Source: Boesenbergia rotunda
Lineage: Eukaryota > Streptophyta > Magnoliopsida > Zingiberales > Zingiberaceae
Direction of reading: 5' to 3'
Assembly (NCBI GenBank): GCA_024364735.1
Contig: JAGFNQ010000297.1
Location: 840,194 to 904,193, forward strand
Length of the DNA: 64,000 bases
The notes under the pieces were generated by a model. It did not search any database and had not been told where the DNA came from. It worked only from the letters and a program-made list of their open reading frames with translations. Position numbers and translations under genes: made by a program. The stretch's first letter is position 1. Every line of letters begins with the position of its first letter. Positions 21,128-30,956 of the stretch are shown here, one piece after another.

Positions 21128-21630
21128 TATCCTTAGTCTCTTGTCTATGTAAGAAGGATATTTTAATTTTGTAGGTTCAATTTAGGCCCAATTTCTAGCT
21201 TTATTTGGGTTGTAATGGTGCCAAGAGCTCAATAGGCCTATGTAGTCTATATAGGCCTTTACTAAATGGGCTTCCTTTTGGCCTTTTAGGGTTTTTAGGT
21301 CACCCTATAGCTATAAATATATGGGGTGGCGGCCACAACATGTAACTTTTGGCTTATTCAATCTACTACATGGTGAGGCTCTCACTTGTTGGTTCTTCAT
21401 TGAACTAGAACTTATCAAGGCATTCCCTTGTGGCGTTCAAGACTTATCAACCTCCATCCCAAGGTTGTGGCGTCTCTTTTCTTCTTCTTCTATACCAAGG
21501 TTCGTGCTTCCTTAAGCATTGGGTCAAGGTTTCTTTCTTCTATTCTCCATCTTTTCGATTTAGACTATCTTTCCCTCTTTCTTCCATTTGTTGTGTGTTC
21601 TTGAGACTTATTCTCTTTGGGTTCGCATCA
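20872..21630 (+). repeat. 3' LTR of the CRM-like element
   Basis: 759 bp, same as 14712..15470 on reading, followed by the CCTCG target duplication. The first 256 bp are the end of pol. Confidence 0.95.
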
Positions 21631-21635
21631 CCTCG

Positions 21636-22644
21636 TCTTTAGCGCGTTGTCGTCAGTCAGAATGAACAGATTCGAAGTTGGAAAGTTGTAGAGCGTGGAA
21701 GCGTCGCAGTAAGTGATGCTTTGAAGAAGGGGATCGAGGGCCCTTTATATAGGGCATAGGGGCGCCCTGGTCGACGGGGGCGCCCCCCACATGGCAGCTG
21801 ATCCGGCTGTAGCTCGGTCGCCGTCTGATCCCCTTATCCTCGGGATCCAGTTTGACCGGGGCGCCTGGAGGACTCGGGGCGCCCGCATTGACCGGTCAAA
21901 AGGCCTCATCTCCTCAGCTTCGCAGAGATGCGTTTCGGCAGCTGGCAGTGGGGGTGCCCGAGACACGCGGGGCGCCCGCGACAAGCGGGTTGAAGCGCGT
22001 CGAGGTTGTTAGAGACTTGGGTTGACCTTGGGGGCGCCCTGGTCGTCCGGGGCACCCTGCTCAGCTTCTGCCTCACTCCTTTGAGGCTCTCTGAGCTGCA
22101 GATACTCAGTCCTTCGATCCTGCATCCAAGGTTAGTCCAAATAACAATAATATTATTATTTTATACAGCCTTAGCTGTCTTGGTTCTGACTTTGGTCTCC
22201 AAAATGGAGCCCTAGGTCGAACCGTCGCCTAATGTTCCCTCAAGGGGAACGCGTCCTCACCTACTCCTCTCGGGAGAGTTTACCTGGTGCCAACCGGATC
22301 CTCCAGTTGGACTTTTGCCCGGCAGTCCTTCGCCAGGTCTTGAGTTACCAAGCTGCCCTTCGCTTGATGCCTAGCTGCCCTTCACTAGGTCTTTTCTTCT
22401 GGCAGTCCTTCGCCAGCCTAGCAGTCCTTCGCTAGGTCTTTTCTTCTGGCAGTCCTTCGCCAGTGCCTAGCAGCCCTTCGCTAGGTCTTAGGGTTTCCAT
22501 GCCTAGCTTAACTAGGACTTTTCTCAGGCTTAGGTTACTTCTCCTTCGCTCCCCTTTGTCTGTTCAACATATTACTGACTTAAGTACATTGTCAAACATT
22601 AAAACACATAAAGGAGAACATCATTGATGCAACTTGCACCAACA
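21636..22644 (-). repeat. 3' LTR of the pol-less copia element, second segment
   Basis: This continues the LTR after the CRM-like insertion and ends CCAACA. With 14302..14711 it totals 1419 bp against 1416 for the right copy. It contains GGGCGCCC-rich palindromes (21760..22050) and a hairpin array (22315..22540). The frames at 21791..22435 are repeated in the other LTR and are not genes. Confidence 0.9.
22315..22540. repeat. Hairpin array with constant AGTCCTTC/TGCCCTTC loop (left LTR copy)
   Basis: At least seven units have the form stem, an AG(T/C)CCTTC or TGCCCTTC loop, complementary stem. Stem pairs seen are CTGGC/GCCAG, CTAGC/GCTAG and CAAGC/GCTTG. The right LTR copy is at 27648..27855, with point differences that break one stem in each copy. 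Confidence 0.8.
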
Positions 22645-22658
22645 ATCTCCCCCTTTTT
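22645..22658 (-). promoter_or_regulatory. Polypurine tract of the pol-less copia element
   Basis: The minus strand reads AAAAAGGGGGAGAT against the LTR edge, as expected at the 3' end of a SIRE-like element. Confidence 0.85.
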
Positions 22659-24884
22659 GATGTTTGACAATAACTTAAGTTAGATTGGTTTAAGGGGCTA
22701 AATTGCTATCCTTGGGATAGAATAAAAGGTATAGGTTTTGGGAGAGTAAAAAATATTCTAACTGAAAAAATTCTAACTTAAGCACTCTCTCCCCCTTTGT
22801 CATGCATCAAAAAAACTTGCATCAACAATAAAAAACTTTGAATTTTTGTTTTGAAAATACTTAGTGCAATTTTGTTTTTAAAAAATTGCATAAATTTGAA
22901 AAATGCTCTAGGTTTAAAATATAAGTACTTTGAAAAGATGATTTGTAAGGAGTGCAAGTACTTTTAAAAGATTATTTAAATCCCTTTTTGAAAAAATATA
23001 AGTATATTTTTTGAGAAATTAAGTACTTAACAATACATGTGAAAATATTTTTTTTTAAATTAAGAATATTGGTTTTGAAAGACATAAGTATTTTGTTTGA
23101 AAATATTTTACTTGATTGAGTTTCTTTTCCAGTCTGACACCATCCTAGGAAACCTTGTTGATCACAAGGGCATTTCCTAAGTGTCCTGGAAAGTTTTCAA
23201 ACAAGTAAATATTATTATAAATTTTTAAGAAAAATGATAATATTTCATAAAGTATGTGCTGAAAAACTGTGTGAATTTTGAAGATCTAATATTTTACTTA
23301 ACTTGGTCTATTTTCCAGTCTGACACTATCCTAGGAAACCTTGTTGACCACAAGGACATTTCCTAAGTGTCCTGAGAATTTTCCAACCTAAGTAACTATT
23401 ATTTCAAAATCATTTCATAAGTCGCACAAATTTTAACAAGTGGTATTTTGAAAAACATAGATTTTTAGTATTTTAAAAGCATGTAATTGAATAATTCTTT
23501 TAATTTGACCTCCCCCTAAACTTGACTTAGTCCTGGGAAGCTTGTTGACCACAAGTACTCTTCCTTTGAGTCTTAAGGTTTGATTCAAATCAAAGAAATT
23601 TTCTAATAATAAAAAATAGTTTAAGACTTGAAAAAAAATTTGACTCAGACTCCCCCTAAATCTGACACATCCTAGGAGTCCTTTTTAGATTATGAAGTGG
23701 ACCTTCCTCTGTGTCTTTAGGGTTTATCAGAATCAAAAGAACCGGTAAACATTTGATTTTTGCAATAGGTAAAATCTTTTTCGAAGAGCCACAAGTGATA
23801 ATGATTAAAGCATGATTTTCGAAAAGATATTTTCAAATAATAGTAATGTTTTTAAAGTGCAGTTTGAAAAATATGAAAAGCACTCCCCCTGCATTAATGC
23901 CGTTTGACTCTATCTAAGTGCCCTAAGGAACTTTAGTGTTGTCCTAAGAGGCTTGTGTCTAATTGCGTAAGTCAATCAATTTTTGAAAACAATATACCTT
24001 TTTTGAAAAATGTGTAATATATATAATCAATCAGACAAGCATGAATTCCATAAAAACATTATTATGTTAAAGCTCTATTTTGAAAAATATATTTTTAGAA
24101 AAATATTCTAACAATTTTGAAAAACAATTTTGAAAAATATTTTTCAATTCATTAGTCCTTAACATCTCACCCATTTTAGATATATCAAAACAACAAGCAT
24201 GATTGCCTTATAGGTGTATTGTGAGATGCTTGAATCATTTTCCATAAATTATTAAATCTAAGATTTAATTGAAATTTATGTTAGATTCGAATTTGACAAA
24301 AGTCAATTTGAATTTGAATTTCAGAAATTGGCTTCCAGATCTTGGCGAGGCACTAGGCCTTCTTTGGCCGTAGCCTTATGGGATCATCCACCCTTTCCTT
24401 GACAAAGCCTTTTAATGAAATTTCATTTTCAAATTGAATTAGGTCATTTTCTGGTCTAACTAGCTTGGGTCTTGGATCGGTAGCTTCGGCTGGTTTCACC
24501 AGTCTAAAGAGACCAAGTAGACTTGATCTTATTAGAGTTGGTTTCCCCAACGTACTATCATCTCACCTCCTCCCAATACTATGTTGCCAAATTTCAATTA
24601 TCTTTTTCTTATGACCTTTCTAAATTATGCATAAAATTTAAATATGAATGACATGTCATATATTTTAAGGAAAATAGCAAATGCATGGCATGACAATTAT
24701 GCATAAGTCAAATAAGTCAAGGCATTTTATTTTTGTTTCTAAAAATGTATCAAATTCTCGATTTGATACATATCGTATGAACCTGCGAATATGTCAACCC
24801 ACTTTGACATATTTGATTTTATTGAATTAATTGTTGCGGTTTGGGTAAGGTTTTAGTTTGGTTCAGGTTTAAGTGATTTAAGAT
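22659..24884 (-). repeat. Non-coding internal region with a repeated GACAC-CCTAGG-type block
   Basis: Four related blocks lie near 23130, 23315, 23520 and 23660, roughly 140..205 bp apart. Each has TCCTAGGAAACCTTGTTGA or TCCTGGGAAGCTTGTTGAC, then CACAAG, then TTCCT.AGTGTC. CTCCCCCT tracts recur between them. A run of TTTTGAAAAATAT-type AT-rich sequence fills the rest. No reading frame on either strand resembles pol. Confidence 0.6.
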
Positions 24885-25555
24885 CTTGATTGGATTTAGT
24901 TGAATTAAAATTGAGTTAACTTGAATTTAAGTGAATTAAGGTTGAGTTAATTTGAATTTATTTGAATTAAAGTGAATTAAGGTGAATTAATTGAATTAAA
25001 GAGAATTAATTTGAATTTAATTGAATTAAAGTGAATTAATTTGAATTTAATTAAAGTGAATTAATTTGAATTTAATTGAATTAAAGTGAATTAATTTAAA
25101 TTTAATTGAAGTTTAAGGTGAATTAATTGAATTTAATTGAATTAAAGTGAATTAATTTGAATTTAATTGAATTAAAGTGAATTAATTTGAATTTAATTGA
25201 ATTAAAGTGAGTTAATTTGAATTTAATTCAATTAACTTGAATTTAATTGAATTTAATTGAATTAAATTGATTAATTTTAATTATTTTAATTGAATTAACT
25301 TGATTAATTTGAATTATTTGAATTTAATTGAATTAAATTGATTTAATTGAAGTTTAATTGAATTAAATTAATTTAATTGAAGTGTGATTGAATTAAATTG
25401 ATTTAATTGAAGTTAAATTGAATTAAATTGATTTAATTGAAGTTAAATTGAATTAATTAAGATTTAATTGATTTAATTGAATTAATTAAGATTTAATTGA
25501 ATTAATTTAATTGAATTAATTGAATTAATTTGATTAATTAAGATTTAATTAACAG
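24885..25555. repeat. TTGAATTAAA-type low-complexity tandem repeat
   Basis: About 670 bp is made almost only of GAATTAATTTGAATTTAATT permutations. A 30-bp higher-order period is visible in 24990..25220 and a shorter, more scrambled period follows. The unit is partly self-complementary (AATTAATT). It abuts the end of the 319-codon frame. Confidence 0.85.
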
Positions 25556-26497
25556 TTGTGGGTTTAAATTTATCATTTTCATTATTTCAAAAATTTCTTC
25601 TTCATTTTTATCTTTCTTTTCGAGTTTTTCTATTAATTTTGATTTATTTGATCCTTTGTAATTTTCATTAATTATGTCCATAATCTTAAAAAATTCAATT
25701 TCCTCCTCACAATTAGATTCATCAATATCCTCAAAGTATGTGGAGTACAACGGGCCACTAGTTAAGCTTTTATAGTAGTCTTCAGAATTATCTATAATTA
25801 AATTATTATCAAGAATAAAATCATTTTTATCCTCAGAATAATTTTCAATTAAATCATGTTTATCCTCAGAATTATCCTTAAGGTTTTCAAATTCGAATTC
25901 GGAGTTATCCTTAGGATTTTCGAATTTGAATTCTGAATTATCCTTAGGTTTTATTTTATTTGAATTAAAATTGTCAGGATTAATTTTATCAGACAAATTA
26001 TTAGAATTAATCTTATCTGAAAGATTATCAGAATTAAATTTAGAAGGATTATCAGAATTAAATTTGTTAATTTCTGAATTTAAATTCTGAATTAAACAAT
26101 TAATTTCTGATATTTTGGTCACATCTTTAATTTCTAACTTATCATACAAGAGGCTAATTTTATTGTGCAGTAATTCTAATTTATCAGAAAAATTAACTAA
26201 ATTATCACTAAATATTGCAGGAAAAAGTTTCGGAACATAAATTTTCCGTACCTTCGCCGGACACTTGTTTCTGTAGTGTCCGTACTTCTCGCATTTGAAG
26301 CATTGTACGTGTTCCTTGTTCTTCCGGATTCCTGGCGCTGGTACCTCCTTCGCCACCGGTGGTGTAGACCGAGTCTTATGAGTAGGGCACTGATTTTTAT
26401 AGTGCCCTCTCTCCCTGCACGTGAAACAAATAATATGCAATTTAAAATTAAACATTAAAAAAAATTGTACCTGATTCACCCCTGGGCTCCCCCTCAA
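25538..26497 (-). CDS. Gag-like protein with two zinc knuckles and a low-complexity tail
   Basis: A 319-residue frame starts 51 bp from the primer binding site. Two CCHC knuckles, CFTCRERGHYKNQC (near 24) and CFKCEKYGHYRNKC (near 65), match C-X2-C-X4-H-X4-C. A segment rich in Leu, Lys and Asn follows, then Asn/Asp/Ser/Lys repeats such as FNSDN, DNSEFKFEN and NYSEDK. The usual copia gag core before the knuckles is missing, as is the whole of pol. A nucleic-acid-binding role is likely from the knuckles; anything more is unknown. The low-complexity tail may simply be frame-preserving AT-rich repeat. Confidence 0.65.
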   Translation of the reverse strand: MRGSPGVNQVQFFLMFNFKLHIICFTCRERGHYKNQCPTHKTRSTPPVAKEVPAPGIRKNKEHVQCFKCEKYGHYRNKCPAKVRKIYVPKLFPAIFSDNLVNFSDKLELLHNKISLLYDKLEIKDVTKISEINCLIQNLNSEINKFNSDNPSKFNSDNLSDKINSNNLSDKINPDNFNSNKIKPKDNSEFKFENPKDNSEFEFENLKDNSEDKHDLIENYSEDKNDFILDNNLIIDNSEDYYKSLTSGPLYSTYFEDIDESNCEEEIEFFKIMDIINENYKGSNKSKLIEKLEKKDKNEEEIFEIMKMINLNPQLLIKS

Positions 26498-26547
26498 CTC
26501 CTGGCGTCTTTGCTCCGTCGGCGGTTAGTCCGGTGAAGAGCAACTTG

Positions 26548-26559
26548 GCTCTGATACCA
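26548..26559 (-). promoter_or_regulatory. Primer binding site of the pol-less copia element
   Basis: Minus strand TGGTATCAGAGC, two bases from the LTR edge at 26562, the same spacing as in the SIRE-like element at 10685..10696. Confidence 0.9.
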
Positions 26560-27076
26560 CTTGTTGGACCGGTGCCGTCGATAGAGGGGGGGTGAATATC
26601 GATCGTGAAAACTTTCGTAAATATTTCGTAAGACTTCTGGACTCAGAGCGTTAGTGCAGCGGAAACATAAAAATAAAATAAAAGAAAGCAAAGCAGGGGA
26701 CACGGCAGGTTTATTTACTTGGTTCCCAACCCCCCAGGGTCAGTACGTCCAAGGCCTATGTACTCGGCGTTGAGTCCACTAATAGTCTCCTTTCCGGAAT
26801 TTCCGGAGGCGGAGAAACCCGACTTACAGTGCAATATTACAAGCAATAATATGGAAAAATAAATACTGTAATTAATTGCAAACCAAACACAAAGTGTGAA
26901 GTTCAGCCGATCTGGACCTCCGAAGTGCCGCGCACTTCCTCCTGGAGCCTCCCGGTCGCAGAACCTCGTCTTTAGCGCGTTGTCGTCAGTCGAAATGAAC
27001 AGATTCGAAGTTGGAAAGTTGTAGAGCGTGGAAGCGTCGCAGTAAGTGATGCTTTGAAGAAGGGGGTCGAGGGCCC

Positions 27077-27084
27077 TTTATATA
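27077..27084 (-). promoter_or_regulatory. LTR promoter TATA box within a GGCCC palindrome
   Basis: The minus strand reads TATATAAA, set inside the inverted repeat GGCCCT...AGGGCC (27072..27089). The same site is in the left LTR near 21738..21755, where the outer arm has one change. Confidence 0.5.
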
Positions 27085-27647
27085 GGGCCTAGGGGCGCCC
27101 TGGTCGACGGGGGCGCCCCCCACGTGGCAGCTGATCCGACTGTAGCTCGGTCGCCGTCTGATCCCCTTATCCTCGGGATCCGGTTTGACCGGGGCGCTCG
27201 GAGGACTCGGGGCGCCCGCATTGACCGGTCAAAAGGCCTCATCTCCTCAGCTTCGCAGAGATGCGCTTCGGCAGCTGGCAGTGGGGGCGCCCGAGACACG
27301 CGGGGCGCCCGCGACAAGCGGGTTGAAGCGCGTCGAGGTTGTTAGAGACTTGGGTTGACCTTGGGGGCGCCCTGGTCGTCCGGGGCGCCCTGCTCAGTTT
27401 CTGCCTCACTCCTTTGAGGCTCTCTGAGCTGCAGATACTCAGTCCTTCGATCCTGCATCCAAGGTTAGTCCAAATAACAATAATATTATTATTTTATACA
27501 GCCTTAGCTGTCTTGGTTCTGACTTTGGTCTCCAAAATGGAGCCCTAGGTCGAACCGACGCCTAATGTTCCCTCAAGGGGAACGCGTCCTCACCTACTCC
27601 TCTCGGGAGAGTTTACCTGGTGCCAACCGGATCCTCCAGTTGGACTT

Positions 27648-27855
27648 TTGCCCGGCAGTCCTTCGCCAGGTCTTGAGTTACCAAGCTGCCCTTCGCTTGA
27701 TGCCTAGCTGCCCTTCGCTAGGTCTTTTCTTCTGGCAGTCCTTCGCCAGCCTAGCAGTCCTTCTCTAGGTCTTTTCTTCTGGCAGTCCTTCGCCAGTGCC
27801 TAGCAGCCCTTCGCTAGGTCTTAGGGTTTCCATGCCTAGCTTAACTAGGTCTTTT
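27648..27855. repeat. Hairpin array with constant loop (right LTR copy)
   Basis: Stem variants CTGGC/GCCAG, CTAGC/GCTAG and CAAGC/GCTTG surround AGTCCTTC, AGCCCTTC or TGCCCTTC loops. The copy at 27758..27776 has CTAGC paired with CTCTAG, a broken stem, where the left LTR is intact. Confidence 0.8.
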
Positions 27856-27982
27856 CTCAGGCTTAGGTTACTTCTCCTTCGCTCCCCTTTGTCTGTTCAA
27901 CATATTACTGACTTAAGTACATTGTCAAACATTAAAACACATAAAGGAGAATATCATTGATGCAACTTGCACCAACATTTCT

Positions 27983-28884
27983 AACTTTCTGTGGGCCTCT
28001 CTTTTGCCCGGTACATGTCCTTTTATAAAAGTAAAATACTTTCTTACTCATAATGCTTGTATTTATCAAGCTAAACTTTTTTTTTTCATAAACTTTCCAC
28101 TATAAACCTTTACCTTTTCTTACTTGGAACTTCCATCGAGCACCTTGCGTGCCCTTAACCCAAAACTCAATTTTGGGACTTTTCAAGAACTTGGTCTCCC
28201 ATACTTAGATCACATATATAAAAATCTACTACAATTCAAGTTCTATGATTAAAAACATGTATTCTTGAGAAACTTAATCACACAATAAACAATATTCTCC
28301 AAGCATGCATATAAATCACAAAATCAAGGTTTTACAACGAGAAAACTATATGCGAAGCTACTCCTATTGCAGGTGAGTGATTTACTTACCATTTTCTTGA
28401 AGAAAACTCACTAAGTATCTCGAAATTCCTAGTGTAGGGCTCTTTTCCTCTTCCTTTGTAAGAAATCTCCACTCCTTAGCCCTAGGGAAGAAGCCCTAGG
28501 CTCTCCACTCAAGAGGAGGAAGAAAGAGGAAGAAAACCCCTTGTTTTCTCCCTGTTTTCGCAGCCCCTTTCCTTTGCTCGCTCGGCCTCCCGAAACCCTA
28601 ATGGGGTCTTAACCCAACTTAAGTGGAAGTTTTAATACCTCTTCATGAAATGGGCTAAATCAACTATAATATTATTTCGTTTCATCCTTTTTTGTGCTTG
28701 ATACCCTAGCCCAGCTGGTTTCTGCTTTAGCCATGAACTGGAGAGGTCGCGGGATCAAATCTCGCCCGACCTCTTATATATTTTTTTTCTTATTTTGATC
28801 CGAAAAAGTGCTATAATATTCCGAAAAATGCTAGAAAAATTCCTAAAAATCCCTAATAATACCAGGAAATTATTGGGTCTTACA
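27983..28884 (-). repeat. 3' LTR of the Tekay-like element, second segment
   Basis: This resumes the LTR after the nested copia element and ends TTACA. It matches 35113..36012 closely. With 13338..14301 it gives 1866 bp against 2137 bp for the other LTR. Confidence 0.9.
28702..28773 (+). repeat. tRNA-like module in LTR (plus-strand)
   Basis: The A-box-like TAGCCCAGCTGG is followed at tRNA spacing by GGGATCAAATCTCGC, which can fold as a T-arm with a 7-base loop. GAGGTCG and CGACCTC flank it as an inverted pair. No anticodon loop can be trusted. The copy in the other LTR is at 35830..35901. Confidence 0.5.
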
Positions 28885-28899
28885 ATCCTCCCTACCTTA
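28885..28899 (-). promoter_or_regulatory. Polypurine tract of the Tekay-like element
   Basis: The minus strand reads TAAGGTAGGGAGGAT against the LTR edge at 28884. Confidence 0.75.
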
Positions 28900-28919
28900 T
28901 AAAAAGTTCATCCTCGAAC

Positions 28920-29045
28920 TTAGAACAGCTCTGGATACCTTTGCCTCATGCTATCTTCTGATTCCCAAGTTGCCTCTTTATACTTCTGATTCAGCCATAA
29001 GACTTTCACTAATGGTACCACTTTGTTCCTCAGCTTCTTATCTGC
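28920..29045 (-). pseudogene. Chromodomain at the end of gypsy pol
   Basis: In the same frame as the integrase C-terminus but after a premature TGA. It contains NKVVPLVKVLWLNQKYKEAT and ESEDSMRQRYPELF, the usual chromodomain ending of Tekay/Del pol, then a stop at 28920. Chromodomains are thought to guide integration through histone marks. Confidence 0.8.
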
Positions 29046-29663
29046 TCAATCTATTATCTGAATAGGTCGACTTTCATAACTGAGATCTTCTTGCACTTGT
29101 ACCATATGTGGCTCAATCAATTGGTTGGCATCTGGGATATGCTTCTTTAGCATTGAGACATGGAACACATTGTGTATTGCTGACATCTCTGAGGGTAGCT
29201 CCAACTCATAAGCTACTTTGCCAACTCTTTTCGTCACTGGGTAGGGCCCTACGTATCGAGGACTTAGCTTGCCTTTCTTGCCAAATCTCATCACACCCTT
29301 CATAGGAGCTACTTTGAGGAAAACTGTATCCCCAGCTTCAAACTCTAACGGCCTACGGCGTACATCGGCGTAGCTCTTCTGCCTACTCTGAGCAGTCTCT
29401 ATTCTCTGGCGGATACTCCTTATAGCTTCTGTGGTATCCTCTATGAGATCAGTCTGTGACCCCATTTCTTTCTTCTCACTACCTTCATACCAACAGAGGG
29501 GAGATCTACACTTCCTACCATAAAGAGCTTCATAGGGTGTCATACCAATAGTGGCTTGGTAACTGTTGTTGTAGGCAAACTCAGCTAAACATAAATACTT
29601 GCACCAACTGCCCTTGAAGTCCAATGCACAAGCTCTGAGCATATCTTCTAGAACCTGATTCAC
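29046..29663 (-). pseudogene. Gypsy integrase, C-terminal half
   Basis: Begins NQVLEDMLRACALDF, passes through LAEFAYNNSYQATIGMTPYE and LYGRKCRSPLCW, and ends with AYELELPSEMSAIHNVFHVS and LKKHIPD, the C-terminal GPF/Y-like part of chromovirus integrase. Same frame as 29664..30287 but separated by TGA. The final codons lead directly into the chromodomain after another TGA. Confidence 0.85.
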
Positions 29664-30287
29664 TCACTCTGTCTGTCCATCAGTCTGGGGATGGAAAGCT
29701 GTGCTGAATTTCAATTTGGTGCCTAACGCTGTCTGTACACACTCCCAAAAGTGTGAAGTGAAATGACCATCCCTATCAGAGATAATGGTCTTCGGGACTC
29801 CGTGTAGTCGGATCACTTCCTGCACATATAATTGGGCTAACTTTTCAATTGAGTAAGACACTCTGATTGCCAAAAAGTGGGCAGACTTGGTCAATCTGTC
29901 TACTATCACCCAAATAGTATCATAGCCATTAGTTGTCTTTGGTAAACCAACTATGAAATCCATGGCTATGTCTTCCCATTTCCACTCTGGAATCTGAATG
30001 GGATGTAGGACACCTCCTGGTCTCTGGTGTTCCGCTTTAACTCTCTGACATGTCAGGCAGGTGCTGACATACTTAGCTATGTCTCTCTTCATCCCTGACC
30101 ACCAAAATCTTCTTTTCAAATCCTGGTACATCTTAGTGGAACCAGGATGCATTGAGTAGGGAGTTCCATGGGCTTCTTCAAGAATCTTCTTTCTCAGCTC
30201 TTCACTATCAGGGACACATAAACGGTCACCATAATAGAGTATCCCACTGTCAGATACTCTAAACTCTTTACTCTCTTCTTCTTGCAC
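29664..30287 (-). pseudogene. Gypsy integrase, zinc finger and core
   Basis: The zinc-binding region shows HGTPYSMHPGSTKMYQDLKR and CLTCQRVKAEHQ. The core has DFIVGLPKTTNGYDTIWVIV with the first catalytic Asp, ISDRDGHFTS with the second, and HPQTDGQTE before a TGA stop. It lies in the same frame as RNase H but after a TAG. The Met at 30287 is internal. Confidence 0.85.
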
Positions 30288-30332
30288 CTCTTGCTTGATC
30301 CTTTGGATATCAGAATCCTCAGCTTGCTCTTT

Positions 30333-30956
30333 CTATATCTCTTCAAGCAAAGTTGACTCTAGTGTCAATAGGTCTAGCTGCCCATCAATAATCTCCACTC
30401 TATAATCTACTATCTCCTTCTGTAATGGTGGTGCCAATGATGATAAGGACATCAAAGTGGCACAAGTCTTTCTACTCAGTGCATCTGCTACTCTATTTGC
30501 CTTACCAGGGTGGTAAAGAATCTCACAGTCATAGTCCTTCACTAACTCGAGCCACCTTCGCTGTCTCATATTGAGGTCTTTCTGAGTGATGAAATATTTC
30601 AGACTCTGGTGATCTGTATAAATCTTACACTGCGCTCCATACAAGTAATGCCTCCATATCTTTAGAGCAAAGACTACAGCTGCCAACTCCAGATCACGAG
30701 TGGGGTAATTCTTTTCATAGTCCTTGAGTTGCCTGGAAGCATAAGCTATGACTCTACCTTCTTGCATAAGGACTGCTCCAAGTCCTAGCTTTGATGCATC
30801 ACTGTATATATCAAAGCTCTTATCACCTTCGGGTACTGTAAGAATAGGAGCGCTTGTCAGTCTCTTCTTTAACTCAAGAAAACTCTGCTCACAGTCTTCA
30901 GTCCACTCATACTTCTTATTCTTTCTGGTAAGGGCTATAAGTGGTGAAGCTATTCT
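30333..30956 (-). pseudogene. Gypsy RNase H
   Basis: The open stretch runs from the RT-RNase H connection to the TAG at 30333. It has YSDASKLGLGAVL with the first catalytic Asp, DLELAAVVFALKIWRHYL with the Glu, IYTDHQSLKYF and ANRVADALSRK. It continues RT in frame after a TGA at 30957. In an intact element it removes RNA from the RNA-DNA hybrid. Confidence 0.85.

Larger units (their letters stand above)
14712..21630 (+). mobile_element. Young CRM-like Ty3/gypsy chromovirus, nearly complete
   Basis: Two 759-bp LTRs (TGATG ... CATCA) show no difference that I can see, and CCTCG is duplicated exactly at the flanks. A primer site, a gag-pol frame, integrase and a polypurine tract are all present in order. 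The only break seen is a frame change at a T7 run in integrase (19862..19868). The pol frame runs 256 bp into the 3' LTR, a feature reported for some CRM elements, and no classical chromodomain is seen. The CRM assignment is inferred from the integrase region and that overlap. Confidence 0.93.
14302..27977 (-). mobile_element. Non-autonomous SIRE-like copia element lacking pol
   Basis: The LTRs (TGTTGG ... CCAACA) are about 1.42 kb and nearly identical, and are flanked by TTTCT (14297..14301, 27978..27982). The primer site lies beside the right LTR and the polypurine tract beside the left one, so the element reads on the minus strand. Its 3.9-kb internal region holds one 319-codon gag-like frame and repetitive AT-rich DNA, with no protease, integrase, RT or RNase H. 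It must depend on another element's proteins. Its left LTR contains the CRM-like element 14712..21630. Confidence 0.88.
26562..27977 (-). repeat. 5' LTR of the pol-less copia element
   Basis: An intact 1416-bp copy (TGTTGG ... CCAACA). It differs from the left LTR at a small number of sites, which implies a fairly young insertion. It contains a TATA box inside a palindrome, GGGCGCCC repeats and the hairpin array at 27648..27855. Confidence 0.92.

Noticed and set aside
21745..22435. Frames rich in Arg/Ala and Pro/Ser
   Set aside because: They repeat at 27078..27768 because both are LTR copies; content is palindromic GGGCGCCC sequence.
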